Below are positions 36,450 to 44,368 of a stretch of DNA of 64,000 bases, piece by piece. The notes below the pieces were generated by a model. The model searched no databases and had not been told where the DNA came from. It saw only the letters and a list, made by a program, of their open reading frames with translations. The position numbers and the translations under genes are program-made. The stretch is from Actinopolyspora halophila DSM 43834 (GTDB lineage: Bacteria > Actinomycetota > Actinomycetes > Mycobacteriales > Pseudonocardiaceae). The DNA lies in assembly GCF_000371785.1 (NCBI RefSeq), contig NZ_AQUI01000002.1:3947276-4011275 (forward strand). The letters run 5' to 3'. Numbering within the stretch: position 1 is the stretch's first letter; each line of letters starts with the position of its first letter.

Positions 36450-38636
36450 TCAGGCGCCCTCGCCCAGGATCTCGCCCACTTCCATGGCCGAGACCGGCTC
36501 ACCCACGTGCTGTCCCTGTGCGGCGTACACGTTCATCGCACGCAGCCGGTCACCCTGGCGAGCCGTGTCCACCCCGTCGGCGATCACGGTCATGCCCAGC
36601 AGGTGAGCGGCCGAGACCACGCTGCCGACGAGGTGCTCGTCCAACGGGTCGGGGTGTTCCGGTTCCGACAGGCGCTTCAGGTACTCGCCGGAGACGCGCA
36701 CCGAGGTGACGGGCAGTTCCCGCAGTCTGCGCACTCCGGTGTAGCGGGCCCCGAAGTCCCGGACGACGAAGGCCGCTCCGAGCTCGCGGACGATCCCGAC
36801 GGTGTCGACCGGGTCGTCCACCTCGTCGAACAGCGCCGCTTCCGGCACTCCGAGCCGCAACTGCTCCGCGGGCAGCCGTGTTTCCGCCAGGATGCCCTTG
36901 AACCGGCTGACCAGGTCGGGATCCCGGAAGTGCCGTTCCGACAGGTCGACCGTGACCAGCGGGGCGTCCGCACCGAGTTCCCGCACCCACCGGGAGGCGT
37001 GCTCGCAGGCCTGACGCAGCAACCAATCACCCAAGCGGGCGATAACACCGGTTTCCTCGGCCAGGTCCACGAACTCATCGGCGTCCAACTCGCCGTACTC
37101 GGGGTGATCCCAGCGCACGGCCGCGTGCAACGCGATCAGGCCTCCGTCGGAGAGCCTGCGTATCGGCAGGTACTCGACGAAGAACTCGTGGTTGTCCAGG
37201 GCGGCGGGCATGGTGGCCGACATCCGGAAACGACGCCTGGCCGCGGCGTTGCGCTCCGCGTCGAACATCACCCACTGCGCCTTGCCCTCGTCCTTGGCCC
37301 GGTACAGCGTGATGTCGGCCTCGCGGAGGAGCTGGTCCGCATCTACCCCCGCCACCGGCTGTTCCACCACCCCGGCGCTGGCCGAGGCGTTCAGCTCGTG
37401 ACCTCCTATCCGCACCGGACGATGGATCTCGTCCAACAATCGCTCCACCAACCAGAGCACCCCTGCGGGGCCGTCGGTGTCCGGCACGAGGACGACGAAC
37501 TCGTCCCCACCCATCCGGGCGGCCAGCGCTCCCCGACTCGCGGCGAGCGTGTTGACCCGATTGGCGACCTCGCGCAGGAGATCGTCCCCGATGGGGTGCC
37601 CGAGACTGTCGTTGATCGTCTTGAACCCGTCCAGGTCGAGATAGCAGATCCCCACCCGGCGATCGGCTGGAACGGGCCGGAGCGCGTCGTCCATCCTGGT
37701 GCCCAGCAGGGTTCGATTGGCCAGCCCGGTGAGCGGATCGTGCGTCGCCTGCCTGCGGAGTTCCTCCTGCAGGAGATACCTGTCCGTGATGTCGGCGTAG
37801 AGCACCACCTGGTACTCGGGCACTCCCTCGGGATCCTTGACCAACGCCCCGGAAACCTGCGCCCACACCGTTCGCTCGTCCGGGGCCGTGAACCTCGTGT
37901 CCACCGCGAACTGGTCGGTCGATTCGTCCAACAGCCTGCTGTCGGCCTCCCGCAGCACCTCGACCCAACGGGAGTCGGACAGCTCCAGCATGTCCCGTCC
38001 CACCAACTCGGCGCGCGGAACACCGAAGATCACCGTCATCGATTCGTTGACGTCCTGCAGCACCCCGTCCAACCCGACGATGGCGATCCCGAGAGCCGAG
38101 GAGGTGAAAACGGCCCTGAACCGCGCCTCGCTCGAGCGCAGGGCCTCCTCGGCGGCGTCACGGGCGTTGAGCACGGCCCGCTGGATGACACCCTGTTCGG
38201 CGAGCACCCGATCCTGCGCCGCCCGCTCGAACCCGGCGCCGAACGAGGCGACCAGTTCGTTGAGCCGCCCCGAGCCCACGGGGGCGTCCGGCGCGAGCCT
38301 GTTCGCCAGCTCGGGCAGTTCGGAGCCGAACAGGCGCAGCGTCCGCCGCAACGCCTCCGGCGCGACGATGTGCGCCCGCACCAGGTCGACGCCCACCTCG
38401 GCGCAGCGTTCGTCGTCGTGGTGCTCGGCCCACAGCGCCGTGAGCAACCGTTCGGTACGTTCCTCGAGGAACTTCCACAGCTCGGGCCGGGCCATCGGAA
38501 CATAGCTCGTACCGATGACCAGACGTGCCCACTGCCGCGCGAAATCCACCACGGTGGCGATCTCCACCGCGTTCGGGTCCGCCCGCCCGTACTCACCGTC
38601 GAGGACGGGTGGTTCCTCGGAGGAAGTGCCGCTCAT
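36450..38636 (-). CDS. PAS-GGDEF-EAL signalling protein with degenerate EAL
   Basis: 728 residues, no membrane segments. N-terminal 160-residue helical domain of unknown type, PAS domain (about 168-290), GGDEF domain (295-455) with intact active motif GGDEF at 376-380 and the upstream DPLTGLANR, then an EAL-type domain. In the latter the catalytic EALxRW is ALHAAVRW (His504 replaces Glu), LTE is GVPE and DDFG is VVRDFGARY, so phosphodiesterase activity is unlikely. An inhibitory RxxD I-site is absent. It should make cyclic di-GMP. It starts three bases after the DUF574 gene stop and is co-translated. Confidence 0.9.
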   Translation of the reverse strand: MSGTSSEEPPVLDGEYGRADPNAVEIATVVDFARQWARLVIGTSYVPMARPELWKFLEERTERLLTALWAEHHDDERCAEVGVDLVRAHIVAPEALRRTLRLFGSELPELANRLAPDAPVGSGRLNELVASFGAGFERAAQDRVLAEQGVIQRAVLNARDAAEEALRSSEARFRAVFTSSALGIAIVGLDGVLQDVNESMTVIFGVPRAELVGRDMLELSDSRWVEVLREADSRLLDESTDQFAVDTRFTAPDERTVWAQVSGALVKDPEGVPEYQVVLYADITDRYLLQEELRRQATHDPLTGLANRTLLGTRMDDALRPVPADRRVGICYLDLDGFKTINDSLGHPIGDDLLREVANRVNTLAASRGALAARMGGDEFVVLVPDTDGPAGVLWLVERLLDEIHRPVRIGGHELNASASAGVVEQPVAGVDADQLLREADITLYRAKDEGKAQWVMFDAERNAAARRRFRMSATMPAALDNHEFFVEYLPIRRLSDGGLIALHAAVRWDHPEYGELDADEFVDLAEETGVIARLGDWLLRQACEHASRWVRELGADAPLVTVDLSERHFRDPDLVSRFKGILAETRLPAEQLRLGVPEAALFDEVDDPVDTVGIVRELGAAFVVRDFGARYTGVRRLRELPVTSVRVSGEYLKRLSEPEHPDPLDEHLVGSVVSAAHLLGMTVIADGVDTARQGDRLRAMNVYAAQGQHVGEPVSAMEVGEILGEGA

Positions 38637-38639
38637 CGA

Positions 38640-39446
38640 TCACACCTTGTATCCGACCGCTCCGTACACCAGCGAACTCGCCGGATCCTGCCAGCGGTCC
38701 TCCTCGGTGTCCGGACGCCATTCCGGTACGTAAACCAACCCCGGCTCGACGAGCTCGAAATCGCCGAGCAACTTCTCCACCTCGGCGTGACTGCGCACGG
38801 TTCCAGGGTTGCTGCTCTCGGCGTACAACTCCACGAGACTCCGGGTGTACTCGGGGTGGTCATCGGGGGTGACATGCGAGAGCCCGAGGAAACTTCCCGG
38901 AGCCATACGTTCGTGGTATTCGCGGATGACCTCGCGGGGCTGCGCGGAGTCGGGCACGAAGTGCAGCAGGGCGATCATCATCACCGCGATCGGCTCCTCG
39001 GGATCGAGCAGCCGCCCGGCCTCCTCGGAACCGAGGATCCCGTCGATGTCCTGTAAATCGGCCTGGATCACTCCGGCCTGCTCGTTGCCCTCCAGGATCG
39101 TACGACTGTGCGCCACGGCGACGGGTTCGTTGTCGACGTAGAGCACCCGAGCGTCGGGGGCGACCTCCTGGACGATCTCGTGCACGTTGCCCACGGTGGG
39201 AATGCCCGAACCGATGTCCAGGAACTGGCGAATACCCCTGTCCAGGCAGTAACGCACCGCTCGCCGCAGGAAGGCCCTGTTGTCCTGAGCCAACTGTTTC
39301 ATGTGCGGCACCTTGGCCTCGACCTTGTGGGCCAGTTCCCGGTCGACCTCGAAGTTGTGTGACCCGCCGAGGTAGTAGTCGTAGCAGCGCGCCGCACTGG
39401 CCTTTTCCAGATCGACGTCCGCAGGCAGACGGTTCGGCTCTGACAT
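38640..39446 (-). CDS. DUF574/SAM-dependent methyltransferase-like protein
   Basis: 268 residues of a family almost confined to mycelial actinobacteria. It has YLDLG-type nucleotide binding in RQFLDIGSGIPTVGNVHE, the loop LYVDNEPVAVAHSRTIL, IQADLQD and a substrate-side AVMMIALLHFV. It folds as a class I methyltransferase; no substrate is known. GGGAG sits five bases before the ATG. Three bases separate it from the downstream GGDEF/EAL gene, which implies linkage to c-di-GMP signalling. Confidence 0.85.
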   Translation of the reverse strand: MSEPNRLPADVDLEKASAARCYDYYLGGSHNFEVDRELAHKVEAKVPHMKQLAQDNRAFLRRAVRYCLDRGIRQFLDIGSGIPTVGNVHEIVQEVAPDARVLYVDNEPVAVAHSRTILEGNEQAGVIQADLQDIDGILGSEEAGRLLDPEEPIAVMMIALLHFVPDSAQPREVIREYHERMAPGSFLGLSHVTPDDHPEYTRSLVELYAESSNPGTVRSHAEVEKLLGDFELVEPGLVYVPEWRPDTEEDRWQDPASSLVYGAVGYKV

Positions 39447-39703
39447 GGAAGCTCCCTGTCGTCACGGACCACCAGCAGCGCCCCCCGATACCAAGGCCCT
39501 CGTAGCTGTGTGTACTTGATCAACGATGCAACTCCCCCGCCCGAAGTTCCGGAGCTGCCACCGAGTGATCAACACAGATCCTACTGTGACAGCTCGAGTT
39601 CAGTCATTCACGGTCGGCTGTTGCGAAACAACAGCGCATCACCCCTTCGGGGATTTTTCAGCTGTGTAAGCAGCCTCACGCGTCCACATCACGGGCCGCC
39701 GGA
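39447..39703. other. divergent regulatory region with terminator-like tandem hairpins
   Basis: The left part drives the DUF574-GGDEF operon on the minus strand. A small inverted repeat CACAG-ATCCTA-CTGTG lies at 39573-39588. Two tandem hairpins follow, GCTGTTG/CAACAGC at 39617-39635 and CCCC/GGGG at 39642-39652, the second followed by ATTTTT on the plus strand. No plus-strand gene precedes this terminator, so it could end a small RNA or insulate the region. Confidence 0.5.
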
Positions 39704-39722
39704 TTAGGTATGCCTAAGCTGT
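39704..39722. promoter_or_regulatory. iron-box-like site (IdeR/DtxR type) before fprA
   Basis: TTAGG-TATG-CCTAA (39704-39717) is a perfect 5-bp inverted repeat and, extended to AGCTGT, matches about 13 of 19 positions of the actinobacterial IdeR/DmdR consensus (TTAGGTTAGGCTAACCTAA). It lies 166 bases upstream of the ferredoxin-reductase start. Iron-dependent control is inferred from sequence only. Confidence 0.55.
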
Positions 39723-39887
39723 CATAGGACAACATGTCGCACTCCGCGGACCCGAAGTCGGCGTGGCACCCCGGTGATCGCGCACGGCGAACCACCGCTA
39801 CGGAAACCGGACACCGAGCCGGCGACAACCACGACAGCCACGCGAACAGGGAAAAGCCGCAGCCGCACGTCGCCCAGGAGGAGAACC

Positions 39888-41246
39888 GTGAGCCACCCGC
39901 TCCGAGTAGCCGTCATCGGCGCCGGCCCCGCAGGCGTCTACGCCGCGGACATCCTGACCAAATCGGAAACGCCCACCGAAGTGGACCTCTTCGACCGGAT
40001 GCCCACCCCCTACGGGCTGGTCCGCTACGGCGTCGCCCCGGACCACCCGCGAATCAAGGGGATCGTCAACGCACTGCACAAGGTCCTGGAAAAGCCGGGC
40101 ATCCGTTTCCTCGGACACGTCGAGTACGGAGTGGACTGCAAGCTGGAAGACCTGCGCAGGTACTACGACGCGGTGCTGTTCGCCACCGGCGCCGCCGACG
40201 ACAGGAACCTGGGGATCCCGGGCTCCGACCTGCCCGGCAGCCACGGCGCCTCCGAGTTCATCTCCTTCTACGACGGCCACCCGGACGCTCCCCGCGACTG
40301 GAACCTCGACGCGCGGAACGTGGCCGTCCTCGGGGCGGGCAACGTGGCCCTCGACATCGGACGCGTGCTGGCCAAACAGGCCGACGACCTGCTCGGCACC
40401 GAGATCCCGGACAACGTGCACCGCGCGCTGAGCGAATCCCGCGTGACCGATGTGCACGTGTTCGCCCGGCGGGGACCCGCGCAGACGAAATTCACCCCCC
40501 TCGAGCTACGCGAACTCGACCACGAGCCGAACACGGAACTGATCGTGCACCCCGAGGGCTTCGAGATCGACGAGGCCGGCGAGGAGGCGATGCGGACGAA
40601 CAACCAGGTCAAGTCCGTGGTCAAAACCCTGCAGGACTGGGCGCTGCGGGATCCCGTGGGCAACACGGCACGCAGACTGCACTTCCACTTTCTGCGGCGC
40701 CCCGTGGAGATCCTGGGCGAGGACGGGGTCAACGGGCTACGCACCGAGGTCATGGAACTCACCGGTGACGGTTCGGTCCGCGGAACCGGCGAGTACGAGA
40801 CCTTCGACGTGCAGTCCGTCTACCGCGCCGTGGGCTACCTCAGTTCGGCGCTGCCGGACGTGCCCTTCGACCACGGATCGGGGACCATCCCGCACGACGG
40901 GGGCAGGGTGCTGGACCTCGACGGGGACCACATCCCCGGCGTGTACACGACCGGCTGGATCAAGCGCGGTCCGGTGGGACTGATCGGTCACACCAAGGGC
41001 GATGCGCTGGAAACCGTCAACAACCTGCTCGCCGACACCGAGAACCTCCCGGAACCGGTCGAACCCGACCGGGACGCGATACTGCGGGTGCTCGACGAAC
41101 GCGGGGTCCCCTACACCACCTGGGAAGGCTGGAATCGGCTCGACGCGCACGAGCGCGCCCTCGGCGCCGATCGGGGCAGGGAGCGGCTGAAGGTCGTCGA
41201 ACGTGACGAGATGGTGCGGATCAGCCGCGAAGAAGCCGACGTCTGA
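39888..41246 (+). CDS. fprA: ferredoxin/adrenodoxin-NADP+ reductase (FprA type)
   Basis: 452-residue flavoenzyme. FAD-binding start VAVIGAGPAGVYAAD, the MPTPYGLVRYGVAPDHPR segment, NADP-binding VAVLGAGNVALDIGRVL and FARRGPAQTKFT, and the C-terminal GVYTTGWIKRGPVGLIGHTKGDA are all diagnostic of the mitochondrial-adrenodoxin-reductase-like family. It passes electrons from NADPH to ferredoxins feeding P450s or desaturases. GTG at 39888 follows AGGAGGAG by a short spacer. The upstream iron-box-like site suggests induction at low iron. Confidence 0.93.
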   Translation: MSHPLRVAVIGAGPAGVYAADILTKSETPTEVDLFDRMPTPYGLVRYGVAPDHPRIKGIVNALHKVLEKPGIRFLGHVEYGVDCKLEDLRRYYDAVLFATGAADDRNLGIPGSDLPGSHGASEFISFYDGHPDAPRDWNLDARNVAVLGAGNVALDIGRVLAKQADDLLGTEIPDNVHRALSESRVTDVHVFARRGPAQTKFTPLELRELDHEPNTELIVHPEGFEIDEAGEEAMRTNNQVKSVVKTLQDWALRDPVGNTARRLHFHFLRRPVEILGEDGVNGLRTEVMELTGDGSVRGTGEYETFDVQSVYRAVGYLSSALPDVPFDHGSGTIPHDGGRVLDLDGDHIPGVYTTGWIKRGPVGLIGHTKGDALETVNNLLADTENLPEPVEPDRDAILRVLDERGVPYTTWEGWNRLDAHERALGADRGRERLKVVERDEMVRISREEADV

Positions 41247-41263
41247 CCGGACAGTGGCCACAC

Positions 41264-41390
41264 CTCGGTTGACGCAGGTGATCGCTCGGCGGAACCTCTC
41301 GCGGCGGCGCGAGCCGCCCGGGTGGTGTGTTCGGCGCTGACCGCGCCGAAAAACGGCCCGACCGGAAAGATCTCGTGAGCCCGCCGCTCG
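41264..41390 (-). repeat. partial reverse-orientation copy E of the dispersed element
   Basis: CTCGGTTGACGCAGGTGATCG and then GGCGGAACCTCTCGCGG (41288-41304) match the reverse complement of the right end and right arm of copies A-D. After it, the hairpin TTCGGCGC-TGACC-GCGCCGAA at about 41330-41350 matches the TTCGGC/GCCGAA module of copies A and B. The apex and left arm are missing, so this is a degraded copy. It fills the gap between fprA and the lipase-maturation-factor gene. Confidence 0.65.
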
Positions 41391-41512
41391 GTGGCCGACC
41401 CCGCGAACCGGGGTCGGCCCGCACCACGCCCCGAACCACTGCGACCATCGCCGCCGCACCGTACTTTCGAGCGCGGACCGGTCCTACCGTGCTTCACACA
41501 CGCGGGGGTGCG

Positions 41513-42967
41513 ATGAGCTGGGAATGGTTCTGGGCACCGGAGTACGGGCCCGCTCGGTTCGTGTTCCAGCACCTGCTCGCCGCCACTTACGCGCTGGCCT
41601 TCGTCAACGTGCTCGCCCAGTTCCGCCCGCTGCTCGGCGAGCACGGGCTGACGCCGGTACCGCGCTTCCTGCGCAACGTCCCCTTCCGCAAGGCGCCCAG
41701 CCTGTTCCAGCTGCACTACTCGGACCGCTTCCTGCTGGTGGTCGGATGGTGCGGCCTGCTGCTGAGCCTGACCGCCTTCCTCGGCATCGCCGACGCGCTC
41801 CCGGTGTGGGGCTCGATGGCGGTGTGGTTCGTGCTGTGGGCGATGTACCTGTCGATCGTCAACATCGGCCAGCTCTGGTACGCCTTCGGCTGGGAATCGC
41901 TGCTGCTCGAAACCGGCTTCCTCGCGATCTTCCTCGGTCCTGCTCACACCTCCCCACCCGAACCGGTGATATGGCTGCTGTGCTGGCTGCTCTTCCGCGT
42001 GGAGTTCGGCGCGGGGCTGATCAAGGTTCGTGGCGACCCGGCGTGGCGGGACCTGACCGCGATGTACTACCACCACGAGACCCAACCGATGCCCGGCCCG
42101 CTGAGCCGTCGGTTCCACCGGACGTCGCGCGTGCTGCACAAGGTCGAAGTGCTGGCCAACCACTTCACCCAGCTGATCGTCCCGTTCGGGCTGTTCCTCC
42201 CCCAGCCGGTGGCCTCGATCGCGGCGGCGATCATGATCGTCACCCAGGGATGGCTGCTGCTCAGCGGCAACTTCGCGTGGCTGAACCTGATCACGATCAC
42301 CCTGGCCTGTGCCGCGCTGGACACCACCCTGCTCCGGTGGGTCCCGGTGGAGACCCTCACCCCTCCCGCGCTCCTTCCGGAGCAGGACGCGGCGACCCCG
42401 CTGTGGCACCGGGCCACCGTGCTGGCGCTGACCGCGCTGGTACTCGTGCTGAGCTATTGGCCGGTGCGGAACATGCTCGGACGCGGGCAGGTGATGAACC
42501 GCAGCTTCAACAAGATCCACCTCGGCAACACCTACGGAGCCTTCGGCAGCATCACCCGCACCCGCTACGAAGTGGTGCTCGAAGGCATGGGCGAGCACGA
42601 CTCCGAATGGCGGGAGTACGAGTTCCGCGGCAAGCCGGGGGACGTCGCGCGCCGCCCACCGCAGATCGCCCCCTACCACCTGCGGCTGGACTGGCTGATG
42701 TGGTTCGTGGCGATCTCGCCCTCCTACGGGAGGGGTTGGCTGGAACGGCTGGTGATCGCGATGTTGCGCGACGACCGCCGGATCCTGCGGCTGCTGCGCC
42801 ACGTCCCGTTCCGGGAAGCACCCCCGCGCTACGTGCGGGTTCGGCTCTTCGAATACCGCTTCAGCACGGCCGGGGAGCACCGGGAGTCCGGGGTGTGGTG
42901 GGTACGCACCCCGATCACCGAGTTGATCCCCCCTGTCTCCGCGGACGACGTGCGCACGCAGGGATGA
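41513..42967 (+). CDS. lipase maturation factor-like membrane protein
   Basis: 484 residues, about seven hydrophobic helices in the first 330, then a soluble domain. Conserved blocks are FGWESLLLETGFLAIFL, RVEFGAGLIKVRGDP-W-R-LTAM-YHHETQPMP and the C-terminal HLGNTYGAFGSIT and PPQIAPYHLRLDWLMWF, the signature of LMF1/LMF2-like proteins. The animal LMF1 matures lipases in the ER; bacterial roles are unknown. ATG at 41513 follows GGGGGTG. It converges on tmsB with a strong hairpin between. Confidence 0.88.
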   Translation: MSWEWFWAPEYGPARFVFQHLLAATYALAFVNVLAQFRPLLGEHGLTPVPRFLRNVPFRKAPSLFQLHYSDRFLLVVGWCGLLLSLTAFLGIADALPVWGSMAVWFVLWAMYLSIVNIGQLWYAFGWESLLLETGFLAIFLGPAHTSPPEPVIWLLCWLLFRVEFGAGLIKVRGDPAWRDLTAMYYHHETQPMPGPLSRRFHRTSRVLHKVEVLANHFTQLIVPFGLFLPQPVASIAAAIMIVTQGWLLLSGNFAWLNLITITLACAALDTTLLRWVPVETLTPPALLPEQDAATPLWHRATVLALTALVLVLSYWPVRNMLGRGQVMNRSFNKIHLGNTYGAFGSITRTRYEVVLEGMGEHDSEWREYEFRGKPGDVARRPPQIAPYHLRLDWLMWFVAISPSYGRGWLERLVIAMLRDDRRILRLLRHVPFREAPPRYVRVRLFEYRFSTAGEHRESGVWWVRTPITELIPPVSADDVRTQG

Positions 42968-42992
42968 GAGCTCACAGCTGCGGCGCCGGGAG

Positions 42993-43035
42993 CGAGGTGC
43001 CCCTCAAGCGGTTGTCCCGCTCGAGGGGCACCTCG
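42993..43035. terminator. bidirectional hairpin between lmf-like gene and tmsB
   Basis: Perfect 13-bp stem CGAGGTGCCCCTC/GAGGGGCACCTCG, 17-base loop, between two converging stops. Confidence 0.85.
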
Positions 43036-43058
43036 GGAACGTTCCGGGGACGGCGCTC

Positions 43059-44291
43059 TCACCAGTCGGGGCGCAGCGGCATCGAGCCGGCACCACCGGC
43101 GGAGCGCACCCCCAACGTCTGGTGCAGCTGGATGTCGTTGCGTTCGAAAGCCAACCGCGAGGCGGCCATGTACAACCGCCACACCCGGGCTCGAGCGGAA
43201 CCGACCTCGGCCACGGCCTTCCGCCAGTTGCGGTCCAGGTTCGCGCACCAACCCGCCAGGGTCAGGGCGTAGTGCTCCCGGAGGTTCTCCTCGTGCCGCA
43301 CCTCGAACCCGTTGTCGTTCATCCGCCCGAGGATCTCCGCCGGAGATTCCAGCTCCCCGTCCGGGAACACGTAACGGCTGATGAACTTGCCAGTACGAGC
43401 CGGGTAGGAACCGTCCGGCCGAGTGATGCAGTGGTTGAGCAGCCGTCCACCGACCTTCAACCTGTCCCGCAGGGACCGGAAATAACCGGGCAACTGGTCC
43501 CGCCCGATGTGCTCGGTCAACCCGATCGAACTGATCGCGTCGAATCCCGACTCCGGGACGTCGCGGTAGTCCTGGTACCGCACCTCGGCCAAATGGCTCA
43601 GCCCTCGTTCGGAGATGGCGTGCCGCGCCCAGTCGGCCTGCTCCTCGGAGAGGGTGACACCGATCGCGCGCGCACCGTAGTGCTCGGCAGCGTGCAGCAC
43701 CATGCCGCCCCAGCCCGCGCCGATGTCCAGTAAGCTCATCCCCTCGCGCAGCCCGAGCTTGCGCGCGACGAGGTCGTGCTTTTCGTACTGCGCCTGCTCC
43801 AGGGTCGCGTCCTCCCGCTCGAACACGGCGCAGGTGTAGGTCATCGACGGACCGAGCACCCACTCGTAGAACTGGTTGGACACGTCGTAGTGGTACGAGA
43901 TGCTGCGGCTGTCCCTGCTCTTGGAGTGCCGTCTCCCCCGCCCGGCCCGATTCTCCTCGGCAGGGGGGCGCACCGGCCACCACATCCGGTACGCTCCGAG
44001 ACGTGCCGCGAGCTCGATCCGCTGCCCCAGGGGGATATCGCTGATCGTGATCGGTGGGAAGGCCGCCAGCGCGGTGTACATGTCCCCCTCCACCTCGATG
44101 TGCCCGTTCACGTAGGCCCGCGCCAGTCCCAGCTCTCCCGGTGCGGAGGCCAGGTGGGCCAACGCCAGGGGAGACTTGAGCACCACGGCGGCCGAACAGT
44201 CGGAAGGTCCGTGACGGCTGCCGTCGTAAGCCCGGAACTCGATCGGCAGATCGTCCCCGAACACACGTGCGAACACGGCTGCCAACGCCAT
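43059..44291 (-). CDS. tmsB: cyclopropane-synthase-fold fatty-acid methyltransferase (TmsB/BfaB-type)
   Basis: 410 residues in the cyclopropane-fatty-acid/mycolic-acid methyltransferase family: SISYHYDVSNQFYEWVLGPSMTYTC, the SAM motif LLDIGAGWGGMVLHAAEHYG and TLSEEQADWAR, and the bicarbonate-binding-type SSIGLTEHIG. Paired with the FAD oxidoreductase upstream it matches the two-enzyme system that methylates the delta-9 double bond of phospholipid-bound oleate to 10-methylene-stearate. ATG follows GGAGG by eight bases. Gene naming rests on the pair and homology. Confidence 0.82.
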   Translation of the reverse strand: MALAAVFARVFGDDLPIEFRAYDGSRHGPSDCSAAVVLKSPLALAHLASAPGELGLARAYVNGHIEVEGDMYTALAAFPPITISDIPLGQRIELAARLGAYRMWWPVRPPAEENRAGRGRRHSKSRDSRSISYHYDVSNQFYEWVLGPSMTYTCAVFEREDATLEQAQYEKHDLVARKLGLREGMSLLDIGAGWGGMVLHAAEHYGARAIGVTLSEEQADWARHAISERGLSHLAEVRYQDYRDVPESGFDAISSIGLTEHIGRDQLPGYFRSLRDRLKVGGRLLNHCITRPDGSYPARTGKFISRYVFPDGELESPAEILGRMNDNGFEVRHEENLREHYALTLAGWCANLDRNWRKAVAEVGSARARVWRLYMAASRLAFERNDIQLHQTLGVRSAGGAGSMPLRPDW

Positions 44292-44368
44292 TTACTAATC
44301 CTCCATCGCAACCAGAAAAGAACAGAGTCGTGTCGTGGGCCCCGAACGAGCCGTGCGCGGCCGGCCGG

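Noticed and set aside
35922-39056. 1044-codon plus-strand open frame opposite thrS and the GGDEF/EAL gene
   Set aside because: A shadow of two well-supported minus-strand genes; it runs through their spacer and hairpin and has no domain signature.
39510-39707. 65-codon plus-strand frame in the fprA upstream region
   Set aside because: It runs through two hairpins and a T-run terminator, has poor codon bias and no ribosome site.
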